The translations under genes and the position numbers were made by a program. Shown here in pieces: positions 7,977 through 14,099 of a DNA stretch of 14,435 nucleotides. The stretch is from Pseudomonadota bacterium (GTDB taxonomy: Bacteria > Pseudomonadota > Alphaproteobacteria > Rhizobiales > Rhizobiaceae): the NCBI GenBank assembly GCA_023399465.1, contig JAEWPB010000123.1, positions 1 through 14,435 on the forward strand, read 5' to 3'. The notes under the pieces were generated by a model. The model saw nothing but the letters and a program-made list of their open reading frames with translations, was not told where the DNA came from and did no database searches. The number at the start of each line of letters is the position of its first letter. Within the stretch, counting starts at the first letter, position 1.

Positions 7977-8190
7977 TCGCAAATTCCACTTTTCGAACAT
8001 TTTTCCGATTATCGGGACTAAGCGCCCAGCAATGTCTCTTTCGAGCGAGATGCCGCTACCGCACGCAAAAACGTGGAGAACTCATGCGCGCGCACGCTCC
8101 CGGCTGCGCGACAGCAACTCAAAAAAGATCGGAAAGGCATAGACGGCGGGCGGAATTGCGCCGTTCGTGCGTCAGGTGGGGTGCTATCTC

Positions 8191-8973
8191 TTACGCGGGG
8201 TGCTGCATCGGCAATTGCAGGAGCTTGCCCAGCCTGCTCGCCGTGACCGCCAGTGCCTCGCAATGGCTTGCGAAGTCCTGATCGATGATTCGGCTGTACG
8301 GTCCCGTCAGTCCGACGGCATAGACGACGTCGGTGGGCGGCGTGAAGATCGGATAGGCGATCGTGCCGAGCCCGTTCACATGCTCCCCGTGCTCGGTGGA
8401 GTAGCCACGCTTGCGGATCTCGGCCAGCTCACTCTGCAGCGAACCGGCATCGGTCTTCGTGTTCGCGGTGTAGCTCTCGAGCTGGTTCGACAGCAGGTTC
8501 TCGATCGTCTCGTCGCGCTGGAAGGCGAGGATCGCCTTGCCCGTCGCGGTCGCGTTGAGCGGCATCGCCATTCCTGGGACCACGTACATCCGCACCGGCG
8601 TATCGGGCGCGACGCAGGTGATCGACTTGACCTCGGAACCATCGAACTTCGACAGGAAGGCCGACTGCCCGGTGCGCTCCGCCAGGAGCTGAAGCGGCCT
8701 GTGGGCGACCGTCTCGACCCAGCCGGTATCCGGCGAGCTGTGCAGCAGGCGCAACATCCGTTCGCCCAGGCGATAGCTCCGGCCGCGGATGGGGTCGACG
8801 CTGACCATGCCACCGTCGACCAGTGCGTGAAGCAGCCTGTTGACCGTGGATTTCGGCAGATCCAGTGCCGCTTCCAGTTCCGCGGCAGTCAGCCCTTCGC
8901 CGAACGGCGCTATCGTCTCGAGAATCGACATGTATCGCTCGAGCGGGCTGTCTTTCAGCGGGGAATCGGTCAT
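8191..8973 (-). CDS. IclR family transcriptional regulator
   Basis: A 260-residue DNA-binding regulator of usual IclR length. Residues about 11-72 form the winged helix-turn-helix: LERYMSILETIAPFGEGLTAAEL, then the recognition helix LPKSTVNRLLHAL (39-51) and the wing RGRSYRLGERML. Residues about 90-250 are the GAF-like effector domain, with the family block MPLNATATGKAILAF and the late RKRGYSTEHGEHVNGLGTIAYPIF, which in IclR proteins lines the small-carboxylate pocket. It lies upstream of, and on the same strand as, the aldehyde dehydrogenase-to-binding-protein block, so it is the likely local regulator and responds to the substrate or an intermediate. No strong Shine-Dalgarno precedes the ATG at 8971-8973. 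A perfect inverted repeat (9041-9060) overlaps its predicted -35 and may be an autoregulatory site. Confidence 0.94.
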   Translation of the reverse strand: MTDSPLKDSPLERYMSILETIAPFGEGLTAAELEAALDLPKSTVNRLLHALVDGGMVSVDPIRGRSYRLGERMLRLLHSSPDTGWVETVAHRPLQLLAERTGQSAFLSKFDGSEVKSITCVAPDTPVRMYVVPGMAMPLNATATGKAILAFQRDETIENLLSNQLESYTANTKTDAGSLQSELAEIRKRGYSTEHGEHVNGLGTIAYPIFTPPTDVVYAVGLTGPYSRIIDQDFASHCEALAVTASRLGKLLQLPMQHPA

Positions 8974-9018
8974 GGGTTTTCGCTCATTGGTGGCGCGGAC
9001 TGTGTCCCGTCTTGTTCA

Positions 9019-9047
9019 ATTATCGTCTTAAAACAAGAGGAAACTTG
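9019..9047 (-). promoter_or_regulatory. Candidate promoter of the IclR gene
   Basis: On the minus strand a good -10, GATAAT (9019-9024), sits 17 bp from a weak -35 CAAGTT (9042-9047), about 46 bp upstream of the ATG. The -35 overlaps the inverted repeat at 9041-9060. Confidence 0.35.
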
Positions 9048-9060
9048 GAACCACAAGTTT
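9041..9060. promoter_or_regulatory. Perfect 7-bp inverted repeat upstream of iclR-type gene (candidate operator)
   Basis: AAACTTG (9041-9047), six bases, CAAGTTT (9054-9060): a fully symmetric 20-bp element overlapping the predicted -35 of the IclR gene. IclR-family regulators commonly bind such palindromes and control themselves, so an operator is the favoured reading. On the plus strand the right arm continues into a run of six T, which would also fit a weak terminator, but no plus-strand gene lies upstream of it. Confidence 0.4.
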
Positions 9061-9073
9061 TTTGTAGAGCGAT

Positions 9074-9115
9074 GGGGGACTGCTGCGCGTGCCGGTCAGA
9101 TGGCCTTGGTCCCCC
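9074..9115 (-). terminator. Stem-loop just after the EEP-family gene
   Basis: GGGGGAC (9074-9080) and GTCCCCC (9109-9115) form a perfect 7-bp stem around a 28-nt loop, starting 6 bases past the stop codon of the EEP-family gene on the minus strand. No U tract follows, so its role as a terminator of the cytolysin cassette is uncertain. Confidence 0.35.
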
Positions 9116-9121
9116 TGATAT

Positions 9122-9802
9122 TCATAACTCAAGGCGAAATACGACCGGCCTGTGATCCGGGCCATCCATCACCTGAAAGGCCGGATTGAAATCCTTGACG
9201 CCATCGGCCGGGGCCAGTGCAACGCCCCAACCAGCGAGGCACCAATCAAGAATACCACCGCTCTTCTGCGTCATATCGGACCAACAGGTCGCAGCACGGG
9301 AGTTGGCCGGCAGTTTCAGTTCATTGAAGCGATGCATGTCCCAGTTCATATCACCCACAATTGCCCACCGTCCTGTATTGTTGGTGAAGCCGTTCATGAA
9401 ATCCGCCCCGGCCTCGATTTGGTCCTTGGTCAGGCCCGTCTGTCCAGACTTGAAATGCGCAAATCCGATCGCGACCTTGTTTTCGATATGACACAGAAGA
9501 AAGTTGCGATTGAGCCCCTTCAACCCATCGAATGACAAAGTGAAACCGGCCGACTTCCTGCAAAGAACAATATAGGCATTGCTGTACCCGCCATCGAGAA
9601 AATCGCATGAATAGTCTCGATAGACCTCACGCAGGAATTCGATATAATCCTGGATTCGCGCCTTATGCACCTCGCACAGGAATATGATGTCCGCCTGGCG
9701 CTTGCAGCACAGATCAATAAAGTCGGATACCTTCGTTTGCTTGGAAGGATCAGATGACTGCCCGTTCTTCTCGATATTGAAGCTTGCAATTGTAACGTGC
9801 AT
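9122..9802 (-). CDS. Small endonuclease/exonuclease/phosphatase (EEP) superfamily protein
   Basis: A 226-residue protein with the metal-dependent hydrolase pattern of the DNase I/Mg-phosphatase superfamily, in order: ASFNIEKNG (Asn9), FLCEVHK (Glu44, metal), GFAHFKSG (His116), VGDMNWD (Asp151 and Asn153), LDWCLA (Asp186) and GPDHRPVVF (Asp216-His217). All expected catalytic positions are present, so it is probably active, but the superfamily covers DNases, phosphoinositide phosphatases and sphingomyelinases and the substrate is not assignable. There is no signal peptide. Eight cysteines in 226 residues suggest a reducing compartment. I chose the ATG at 9800-9802 because AAGGA lies 8 nt before it; an ATG three codons earlier overlaps that site. 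It follows the cytolysin gene by 116 bp on the same strand and shares its lower G+C. Confidence 0.85.
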   Translation of the reverse strand: MHVTIASFNIEKNGQSSDPSKQTKVSDFIDLCCKRQADIIFLCEVHKARIQDYIEFLREVYRDYSCDFLDGGYSNAYIVLCRKSAGFTLSFDGLKGLNRNFLLCHIENKVAIGFAHFKSGQTGLTKDQIEAGADFMNGFTNNTGRWAIVGDMNWDMHRFNELKLPANSRAATCWSDMTQKSGGILDWCLAGWGVALAPADGVKDFNPAFQVMDGPDHRPVVFRLEL

Positions 9803-9863
9803 TTTGATCATCCTTCATGTAGCGCTTTGCCAACTCGTGGAAGAAGCGTTGTTGCCAGGGGAA

Positions 9864-9883
9864 GCCGCGCGGTATCGCGCGGC
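9864..9883 (-). terminator. 8-bp GC hairpin between cytolysin and EEP genes
   Basis: A perfect inverted repeat, GCCGCGCG (9864-9871) and CGCGCGGC (9876-9883), has a 4-nt loop. A second, weaker repeat (CTCCG 9899-9903, CGGAG 9911-9915) sits next to the cytolysin stop. Neither is followed by a U tract on the minus strand. They may reduce read-through or protect the upstream mRNA, giving unequal expression of the two genes. Confidence 0.45.
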
Positions 9884-9918
9884 CGCGACGCCGAACGGCT
9901 CCGGATAAAACGGAGATT

Positions 9919-11343
9919 TTAGTTCGCTGGATTCATTTCGAAGGTCTGGTTAAGCGTCGTTCCGCTGATTGACACCTTCCGCATGGGAACCAGGGGGAGG
10001 TCGGGCTTGTTTCCTGAAGTCCGCCACCATTCCCAGGCAAGGCCGGTGCAGCCTTCGGCCTTGATACTGATCCGCCGCGCATTGCCAGAAAGCGGAATAC
10101 TTGTTGCGAAGGGCGCCGTGCGGTCCTTGCCGCTTCCGTCCCAGGTCACCCGTCGGGTGGTTTTCGTGCCGTTGACATAGCTGATCTCGTCCCAGGAGAC
10201 CCCGAAACGGGCGACATAGCCGCCTTTATGCTCGAGCCGGATTTCACCTCCCGTGAAGCTTTCGGTTTTCTCGGCGACGTACTCCGTCTTGCCGTGTACG
10301 CCCGCCGATACACCGTCTTTCAGATAGACCGTATGGTAGTTCAAAGGCGCGGCAGGGTTCGAGCGGGACAGCTTGGCGTGTTCGAAGATGATCTTGTTGA
10401 TCTTTTGCGCATCCTCCACGCCACTGAGGGTCAGGTTCTTGTAGACCTCGTCAGATCCGCCAAGGACCACGAGGCTGACATTGATACGGCCAAGCTTCGT
10501 CTTGTACTCTGCCGAGGCGCTGCTATCCGTTTGAACCCCATTTGCCGTGACATTCGCCTTTACCGTCGACTCGAGCTCTGTTTCGGTGAGCGTCGATTCA
10601 AACTTGAGGAATATCTGTCGACCGAATTGCACGTTCGCGACGAAGAGTGGCGGGTGCGTGTCGCTGACACCAGCGCGCACCAGATCGTCCCACGTGGTAT
10701 TCTCACTGAAGACGTCGGCTGGCTTCGCCGGCCGCTCCGCAGACACTGTATAGAAGATCTGCTTGAACTGGACGATATAGGTCGAGGTCTTGTCTATGCG
10801 CTTGCGAGAGAAGTCGATGCCAAGCTTCTGCTTCAGGTATGTCACGTCACAACCGAACTTGAGTGCCAGTTCGTTCTCGTCATAGACGAGACTGCTACGG
10901 AACTGGAAATTTGCCGGGAGCGCCCAAGCGCTTCCATGACTGTCGAACCACTTACCCAGTGTTTCATTGATCTTGGAGAGAACCGTGGAATAGCTGGGCT
11001 CGGTCGTAAAGGACAGTTCGCTAGAACCCTGAAGGTTGATCGTGAACTTGATCGGCGCCTTTTCACATGCCAGCGCCTGCGGCTTGCCATCGAGCAGTTC
11101 ATTGCTCGCGACCAGCAGAGCACCGGGATAGGTAATATCGTTATAGGCGCTCGGCACCGCGATGTCGAAATCAGCATCGTAGCTGCACTTCTCGCGGGTT
11201 ATGACCTGATAGGTTGTGCCGTCAAAGCGCCCGTCCGTCGGCGGATCAACATTCTCCACCGTCGTCCCGTTGAAAACCATAACCTTTTTCGGATCGTAGC
11301 TAAGGGCAAAAATCCCGTCGTTGATCTTGTCTCTATTGCTCAT
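9919..11343 (-). CDS. Cholesterol-dependent cytolysin (thiol-activated cytolysin family)
   Basis: A 474-residue pore-forming toxin of the perfringolysin/pneumolysin family, about the length of a mature toxin. Landmarks in order: INDGIFALSYDPKKV (7-21), TYPGALLVAS (71-80), LPANFQF (142-148), KQIFYTVSAERPAKPADVF (194-212, start of the first membrane-hairpin region), VSDTHPPLFVANVQFGR (226-242), VVLGGS with the Gly-Gly hinge (292-297), YVARFGVSWDEISY (376-389), TWDGSGKDRTAPF (400-412), the undecapeptide GCTGLAWEWWR (431-441; codons 10021-10053; usually begins with Glu) and GTTL (461-464) with the Thr-Leu pair that recognises cholesterol. There is no signal peptide, unlike most Gram-positive members. 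Cysteines are at 53, 93, 165 and 432, whereas classical members usually have only the last. GGAGG lies 9 nt before the ATG at 11341-11343. An AraC-type gene precedes it and an EEP-family gene follows. Base composition is lower than in flanking genes, suggesting transfer. Confidence 0.96.
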   Translation of the reverse strand: MSNRDKINDGIFALSYDPKKVMVFNGTTVENVDPPTDGRFDGTTYQVITREKCSYDADFDIAVPSAYNDITYPGALLVASNELLDGKPQALACEKAPIKFTINLQGSSELSFTTEPSYSTVLSKINETLGKWFDSHGSAWALPANFQFRSSLVYDENELALKFGCDVTYLKQKLGIDFSRKRIDKTSTYIVQFKQIFYTVSAERPAKPADVFSENTTWDDLVRAGVSDTHPPLFVANVQFGRQIFLKFESTLTETELESTVKANVTANGVQTDSSASAEYKTKLGRINVSLVVLGGSDEVYKNLTLSGVEDAQKINKIIFEHAKLSRSNPAAPLNYHTVYLKDGVSAGVHGKTEYVAEKTESFTGGEIRLEHKGGYVARFGVSWDEISYVNGTKTTRRVTWDGSGKDRTAPFATSIPLSGNARRISIKAEGCTGLAWEWWRTSGNKPDLPLVPMRKVSISGTTLNQTFEMNPAN

Positions 11344-11380
11344 TTCGCTTTTCCTCCATCCGGATAGCAAGGGTTTGACG

Positions 11381-11403
11381 CTGCATCACCTGCGGCAATG
11401 CAG
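11381..11403 (-). repeat. Inverted repeat in the cytolysin leader
   Basis: CTGCAT (11381-11386) and ATGCAG (11398-11403) are separated by 11 nt, between the putative promoter and the cytolysin start codon. It could fold in the leader mRNA or be a protein site. No known riboswitch pattern was recognised. Confidence 0.3.
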
Positions 11404-11420
11404 TCTGGCGTCAGCGCACC

Positions 11421-11471
11421 TATAAATTGCATTTGCTATTCATTGCTATCTTGAGTAGGCGTATATTGCTA
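11421..11471 (-). promoter_or_regulatory. Cytolysin promoter region with three TTGCTA direct repeats (candidate AraC-type sites)
   Basis: On the plus strand TTGCTA occurs at 11433-11438, 11443-11448 and 11466-11471, all in the same orientation, with start-to-start steps of 10 and 23 bp (about one and two helical turns). On the minus strand (TAGCAA) the second copy overlaps a weak -35 (ATAGCA, 11444-11449) that lies 17 bp before a -10 TTTATA (11421-11426). Helically phased direct repeats over a poor -35 fit activation by an AraC-family protein, and such a gene lies directly upstream. This is inference from spacing. The remainder of the gap 11344-11525 holds the cytolysin leader and no gene. 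Confidence 0.42.
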
Positions 11472-11525
11472 CGACGAGGCGTCTCCCGACCGACAACCCG
11501 TCTCACTTGGGAAATTCTTTTTCGC

Positions 11526-12572
11526 TTATCCGGACTGCGCGCTGTTCAATTTCCGCAGGCGGAGATCGCTCGGATTCACGCCAAAACGCGTTCGGAATGC
11601 GCGCTGAAAACTCCGCGTATATGCGAAGCCGCATATCTCTGCGATTGAATCAATGCTCTGTTGAACAGGTCCTGACCGGAGCATATCCCGCGCACGGACA
11701 AGTCGCGCTTCCCGAATCGGGTCATTCACCGTCCAGCCATGATCGGCATATGCGCGATAAAGCGTGGCACGCGACGCTCCAATGCCCCTGGCAATGTGAT
11801 GGGAATCGAGGTCGCTGAGAGAAAAATGTTCCTCGATGTACCGTTGTGCCGCGTTAAACAGTCCCTTCCTGAAGGTGTGCGTTGCCCGCTCGCCCCGAGG
11901 AACCATCGCCAAATGCTTGATAGCGAACAGGACCAATTGCACGATCTGATTGAGCAGAAAGTCCTGCTCAACTCTCGTCAAATCCTGGTTTGACCGTGCA
12001 AGAGCCAGCATCTGGTTGCCAAGGATCAGAGAGAGAGGAGCCTCGAACAGAGCCTGTGCCAGAGCGTTGGCCGGCGGCATTGGGCCGCCCGTCACGCGTT
12101 CCACAACTTCGCGACGAAGCAACAGATGGACGCCTTCCTGTGCACCGCAATCAGGGTGGGAGGGTGAAGGCGTCTTGAAGAGAAAGAAGCCGGCCGAGCG
12201 CATCAGGAGCGCGCTCTCGTTCTTGCTCCGAAGCCCCAGCAGGAGCGTTAGCTCTATCCCTGCCCCCTTACCGGCAATCGGCCGGTCAGGCGTCGAGCTA
12301 CTTCGCTGCGCCTCGGTCCGCTCCTCCGAAGCAGCGTCCCGAGAGGACAGTGAGGCGGCATTCTGCTCCGATCGGTGGACAGCGACCCGGCTCCGGATTG
12401 CGTCGTTCCAGAAATCGTAGGCTTCAAGCGGCGGCGCCGCGCTCGTCGATATGTCCAGGAAGACGATTTCGTCAGACGGATTGTTGCTGTTTCGCCATCT
12501 TCCGGGATTTCGCATCGATCGCCAGTTGTCTGCCGTGCCGTCCCAGGCGATCCCGTCGCAGTGCTGACGCAT
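11526..12572 (-). CDS. AraC family transcriptional regulator
   Basis: A 348-residue regulator. The C-terminal third carries both helix-turn-helix motifs of the AraC/XylS family: the first at about 250-275 (SLSDLDSHHIARGIGASRATLYRAY, with 13 clear residues in the recognition part) and the second at about 306-330 (SIDSIAEICGFAYTRSFQRAF), closing with RFGVNPSDLR, a typical family ending. The N-terminal part (about 35-225) resembles the AraC-binding-like sensor domain, including a YDFWNDAIRSRV segment near 52-63; its ligand is unknown. The ATG at 12570-12572 lacks a clear Shine-Dalgarno, and an internal ATG at 12513-12515 is an alternative start. It lies 182 bp upstream of the cytolysin gene on the same strand, so it is the obvious candidate activator of that gene. 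Confidence 0.9.
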   Translation of the reverse strand: MRQHCDGIAWDGTADNWRSMRNPGRWRNSNNPSDEIVFLDISTSAAPPLEAYDFWNDAIRSRVAVHRSEQNAASLSSRDAASEERTEAQRSSSTPDRPIAGKGAGIELTLLLGLRSKNESALLMRSAGFFLFKTPSPSHPDCGAQEGVHLLLRREVVERVTGGPMPPANALAQALFEAPLSLILGNQMLALARSNQDLTRVEQDFLLNQIVQLVLFAIKHLAMVPRGERATHTFRKGLFNAAQRYIEEHFSLSDLDSHHIARGIGASRATLYRAYADHGWTVNDPIREARLVRARDMLRSGPVQQSIDSIAEICGFAYTRSFQRAFRTRFGVNPSDLRLRKLNSAQSG

Positions 12573-12816
12573 CCCGTAATGTTCCCGCGGGCACGACCTC
12601 TCAACAGAGCACTGGCCCCGAAAAACCGTGCGGCAATTTCCTGAAGCTTCCGTAAATGTGCGCTTACGCTGGCAACTCGGTTACCGGAGTGGGCCCGCAG
12701 GAGGCGCACCTGAAACGACGCTCGCAGAAGAAAGCGGAAACGGCGGACGCCGAAATCGCACTCCTCAGGGCAGCGCACTCAACCAACGGTGTTGCGTCGT
12801 TTGAGATCAGCCCGGG
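12573..12816. other. Non-coding gap between TetR and AraC genes
   Basis: This 244-bp stretch must carry the AraC-gene promoter on the minus strand and the end of the TetR transcript. I see an 18-bp element CGTAA-N8-TTACG (12651-12668) but no convincing -35/-10 pair, RNA gene or insertion-sequence end. Reading frames that cross it on either strand overlap the flanking genes and resemble nothing known. Confidence 0.4.
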
Positions 12817-13458
12817 TCAGCTTGCCGGTCTGTCGCCGTGCACGCCGTCCACAAGGGTCATGACGATCTTGGCGGCGAGATTTTCGCGGTCAGCGTCCGT
12901 CTCCTCGGGGTTTGTGCGGTACCAGATCGACAGCCAGTTGATGGCGCCGAGCATCGCCTTTGCGGTGATGGAGACATCGAGATCGCGAATCGATCCGTCG
13001 GCGATCCCCTGCTGCAATATCTCCCGGAACAGGCCCTCGAACCGCCGCCGCACCGCAATCAGTTCGTCGAGTGTGTCGCGCTGGCCGGGCGTCGTCGCAG
13101 CCATGCGATGCATGTGAACCCCCTGCACGACGACGGCTTCGAACGCGACGTTTTTCATCATCGTCAAGGCATGCGCGGTCAACATCGCACGCAACCGGTC
13201 GATCCCCGTCCCCGGAATCTGCATAGCCGGCTCGACCGCCTTGAACAGCCGCTCCATACCCTCGCGATGCACGTCAAAGAAGAGATCCGTCTTGGATGAG
13301 TAGTAATGGTAGATCCGGCCTTTGGTCGCCCCCAGCCGCCGGGCAACGTCGTCGATACTGGTCGCCGAGAAGCCCTGCTCCATGAAGCACTGGGCAGCCG
13401 TCTCGAGTATGTCGGCGTTTCCAGCTCCATCATTCCTGATGTGACTACGCTTCTCCAT
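12817..13458 (-). CDS. TetR family transcriptional regulator
   Basis: A 213-residue repressor-type protein. Residues about 14-60 are the TetR helix-turn-helix: ILETAAQCFMEQGFSATSIDDVARRLGATKGRIYHYYSSKTDLF, where IDDVARRLGATKGRIYHYY (35-53) holds the recognition helix. The C-terminal ligand domain with MKNVAFEAVVVQGVHMHRM and DELIAVRRRFEGLFREIL is like that of KstR2/FadR-type regulators of acyl-CoA degradation, in keeping with the divergent MaoC and dehydrogenase genes. I chose the ATG at 13456-13458, which has GGAG 8 nt upstream; a longer reading frame to 13566 would cross the divergent promoter region. A possible own promoter is TATAGT (13480-13485) with TTGCTT (13504-13509) at 18-bp spacing. 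Confidence 0.92.
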   Translation of the reverse strand: MEKRSHIRNDGAGNADILETAAQCFMEQGFSATSIDDVARRLGATKGRIYHYYSSKTDLFFDVHREGMERLFKAVEPAMQIPGTGIDRLRAMLTAHALTMMKNVAFEAVVVQGVHMHRMAATTPGQRDTLDELIAVRRRFEGLFREILQQGIADGSIRDLDVSITAKAMLGAINWLSIWYRTNPEETDADRENLAAKIVMTLVDGVHGDRPAS

Positions 13459-13541
13459 GGATCGCTCTCCTTTGATTTCACTATAGGTTTGGCCCGCCCT
13501 GGAAAGCAATCTCCCGCCGAACACGGTCGCCAAAATGCCAC

Positions 13542-13579
13542 TGGACAACGTCGCGGGCAAGTGCATACTACCCGGTATG
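13542..13579 (+). promoter_or_regulatory. Candidate promoter and TetR operator for the MaoC-SDR operon
   Basis: On the plus strand a -35-like TGGACA (13542-13547) stands 16 bp from a -10-like CATACT (13564-13569). The -10 is part of a perfect inverted repeat CATAC-N6-GTATG (13564-13579), a suitable size and place for a TetR-family operator blocking RNA polymerase. It lies in the 173-bp space between the divergent TetR and MaoC genes (13459-13631). Confidence 0.42.
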
Positions 13580-13631
13580 TTGCAATTATCACCGCCGTTT
13601 CGACCGCCCTTGTTGCATAGGAGTATCTATT

Positions 13632-14090
13632 TTGAACGCTAGACTGGCCACGGGGGATGCCGCCGAGCCGGCGTCGCCGCACGCCCTCGTATCCGAGTGG
13701 ATGTCGATCGATCAGGCCCTGATCGATCGTTTTGCCGATGTCATCGACGACCACCAGTTCATCCATGTCGATCCTGAACGCGCCGCCCGCGAAAGTGTCT
13801 TTGGCGGCACCATCGCCCACGGATTCCTGCTGCTGTCGCTGCTGACGAAGCTGAGCCGGCAGGTCTTCCCCGCCGTCGCCGAAGGCTCGGCCGAAGTGAA
13901 CTACGGGTTCGACAAGGTCCGCTTCCTGGCGCCGGTTCCGGCCGGAGCCCGCATTCGCGGACGCTTCGTGGCCGCCGGCCGACAGGAAAAGGGCAGCGGC
14001 GTGCTCGAAACCCACAATGTGACCCTCGAGATCGAGGGCAATTCCAAGCCGGCGCTGGCTGCCGACTGGCTTGTACTGACCACGAAATGA
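13632..14090 (+). CDS. MaoC-like (R)-specific enoyl-CoA hydratase
   Basis: A 152-residue hot-dog-fold protein of the MaoC/hydratase-2 family, which hydrates trans-2-enoyl-CoA to (3R)-hydroxyacyl-CoA. The hydratase-2 region is VIDDHQFIHVDPERA (residues 37-51), with Asp40 and His45 in the spacing of the catalytic Asp-x4-His pair, followed by FGGTIAHGFLLLSLL (57-71). The usual G-D-x-N-P-x-H form is relaxed to D-H-Q-F-I-H, as in many MaoC dehydratases. The start is an uncommon TTG at 13632-13634, chosen because AGGAG (13619-13623) sits 8 nt before it; the first in-frame ATG, codon 24, would remove part of the fold. The next gene begins 9 bp after its stop, so the two should form an operon. Confidence 0.92.
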   Translation: MNARLATGDAAEPASPHALVSEWMSIDQALIDRFADVIDDHQFIHVDPERAARESVFGGTIAHGFLLLSLLTKLSRQVFPAVAEGSAEVNYGFDKVRFLAPVPAGARIRGRFVAAGRQEKGSGVLETHNVTLEIEGNSKPALAADWLVLTTK

Positions 14091-14099
14091 GGACGTAAG

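Noticed and set aside
7914..8000. N-terminal extension of the aldehyde dehydrogenase by 29 residues
   Set aside because: The extension has no family similarity, crosses the probable -35 and -10 elements, and lacks the strong ribosome site present before the ATG at 7913.
9041..9063. Rho-independent terminator on the plus strand (stem plus T6)
   Set aside because: The stem is A+T-rich and weak, and no plus-strand gene is upstream; an operator for the IclR gene is the better reading.
10228..11367. Plus-strand frame of 379 codons opposite the cytolysin gene
   Set aside because: The minus-strand frame encodes the full cytolysin with all family motifs; the plus product has no recognisable domain.
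12254..12778. Minus-strand frame of 174 codons overlapping the AraC gene start
   Set aside because: Overlaps the AraC coding region in another frame and shows no family motif; I considered a transposase remnant but could not support it.
9060..12816. Mobile-element origin shown by insertion-sequence ends or attachment repeats around the cytolysin cassette
   Set aside because: I looked for matching direct or inverted repeats at both edges, tRNA ends and integrase or transposase genes and found none; only composition and gene content suggest transfer.
12656..13117. Plus-strand frame of 153 codons across the TetR end
   Set aside because: Mostly antisense to the TetR gene, no good ribosome site, no known domain.
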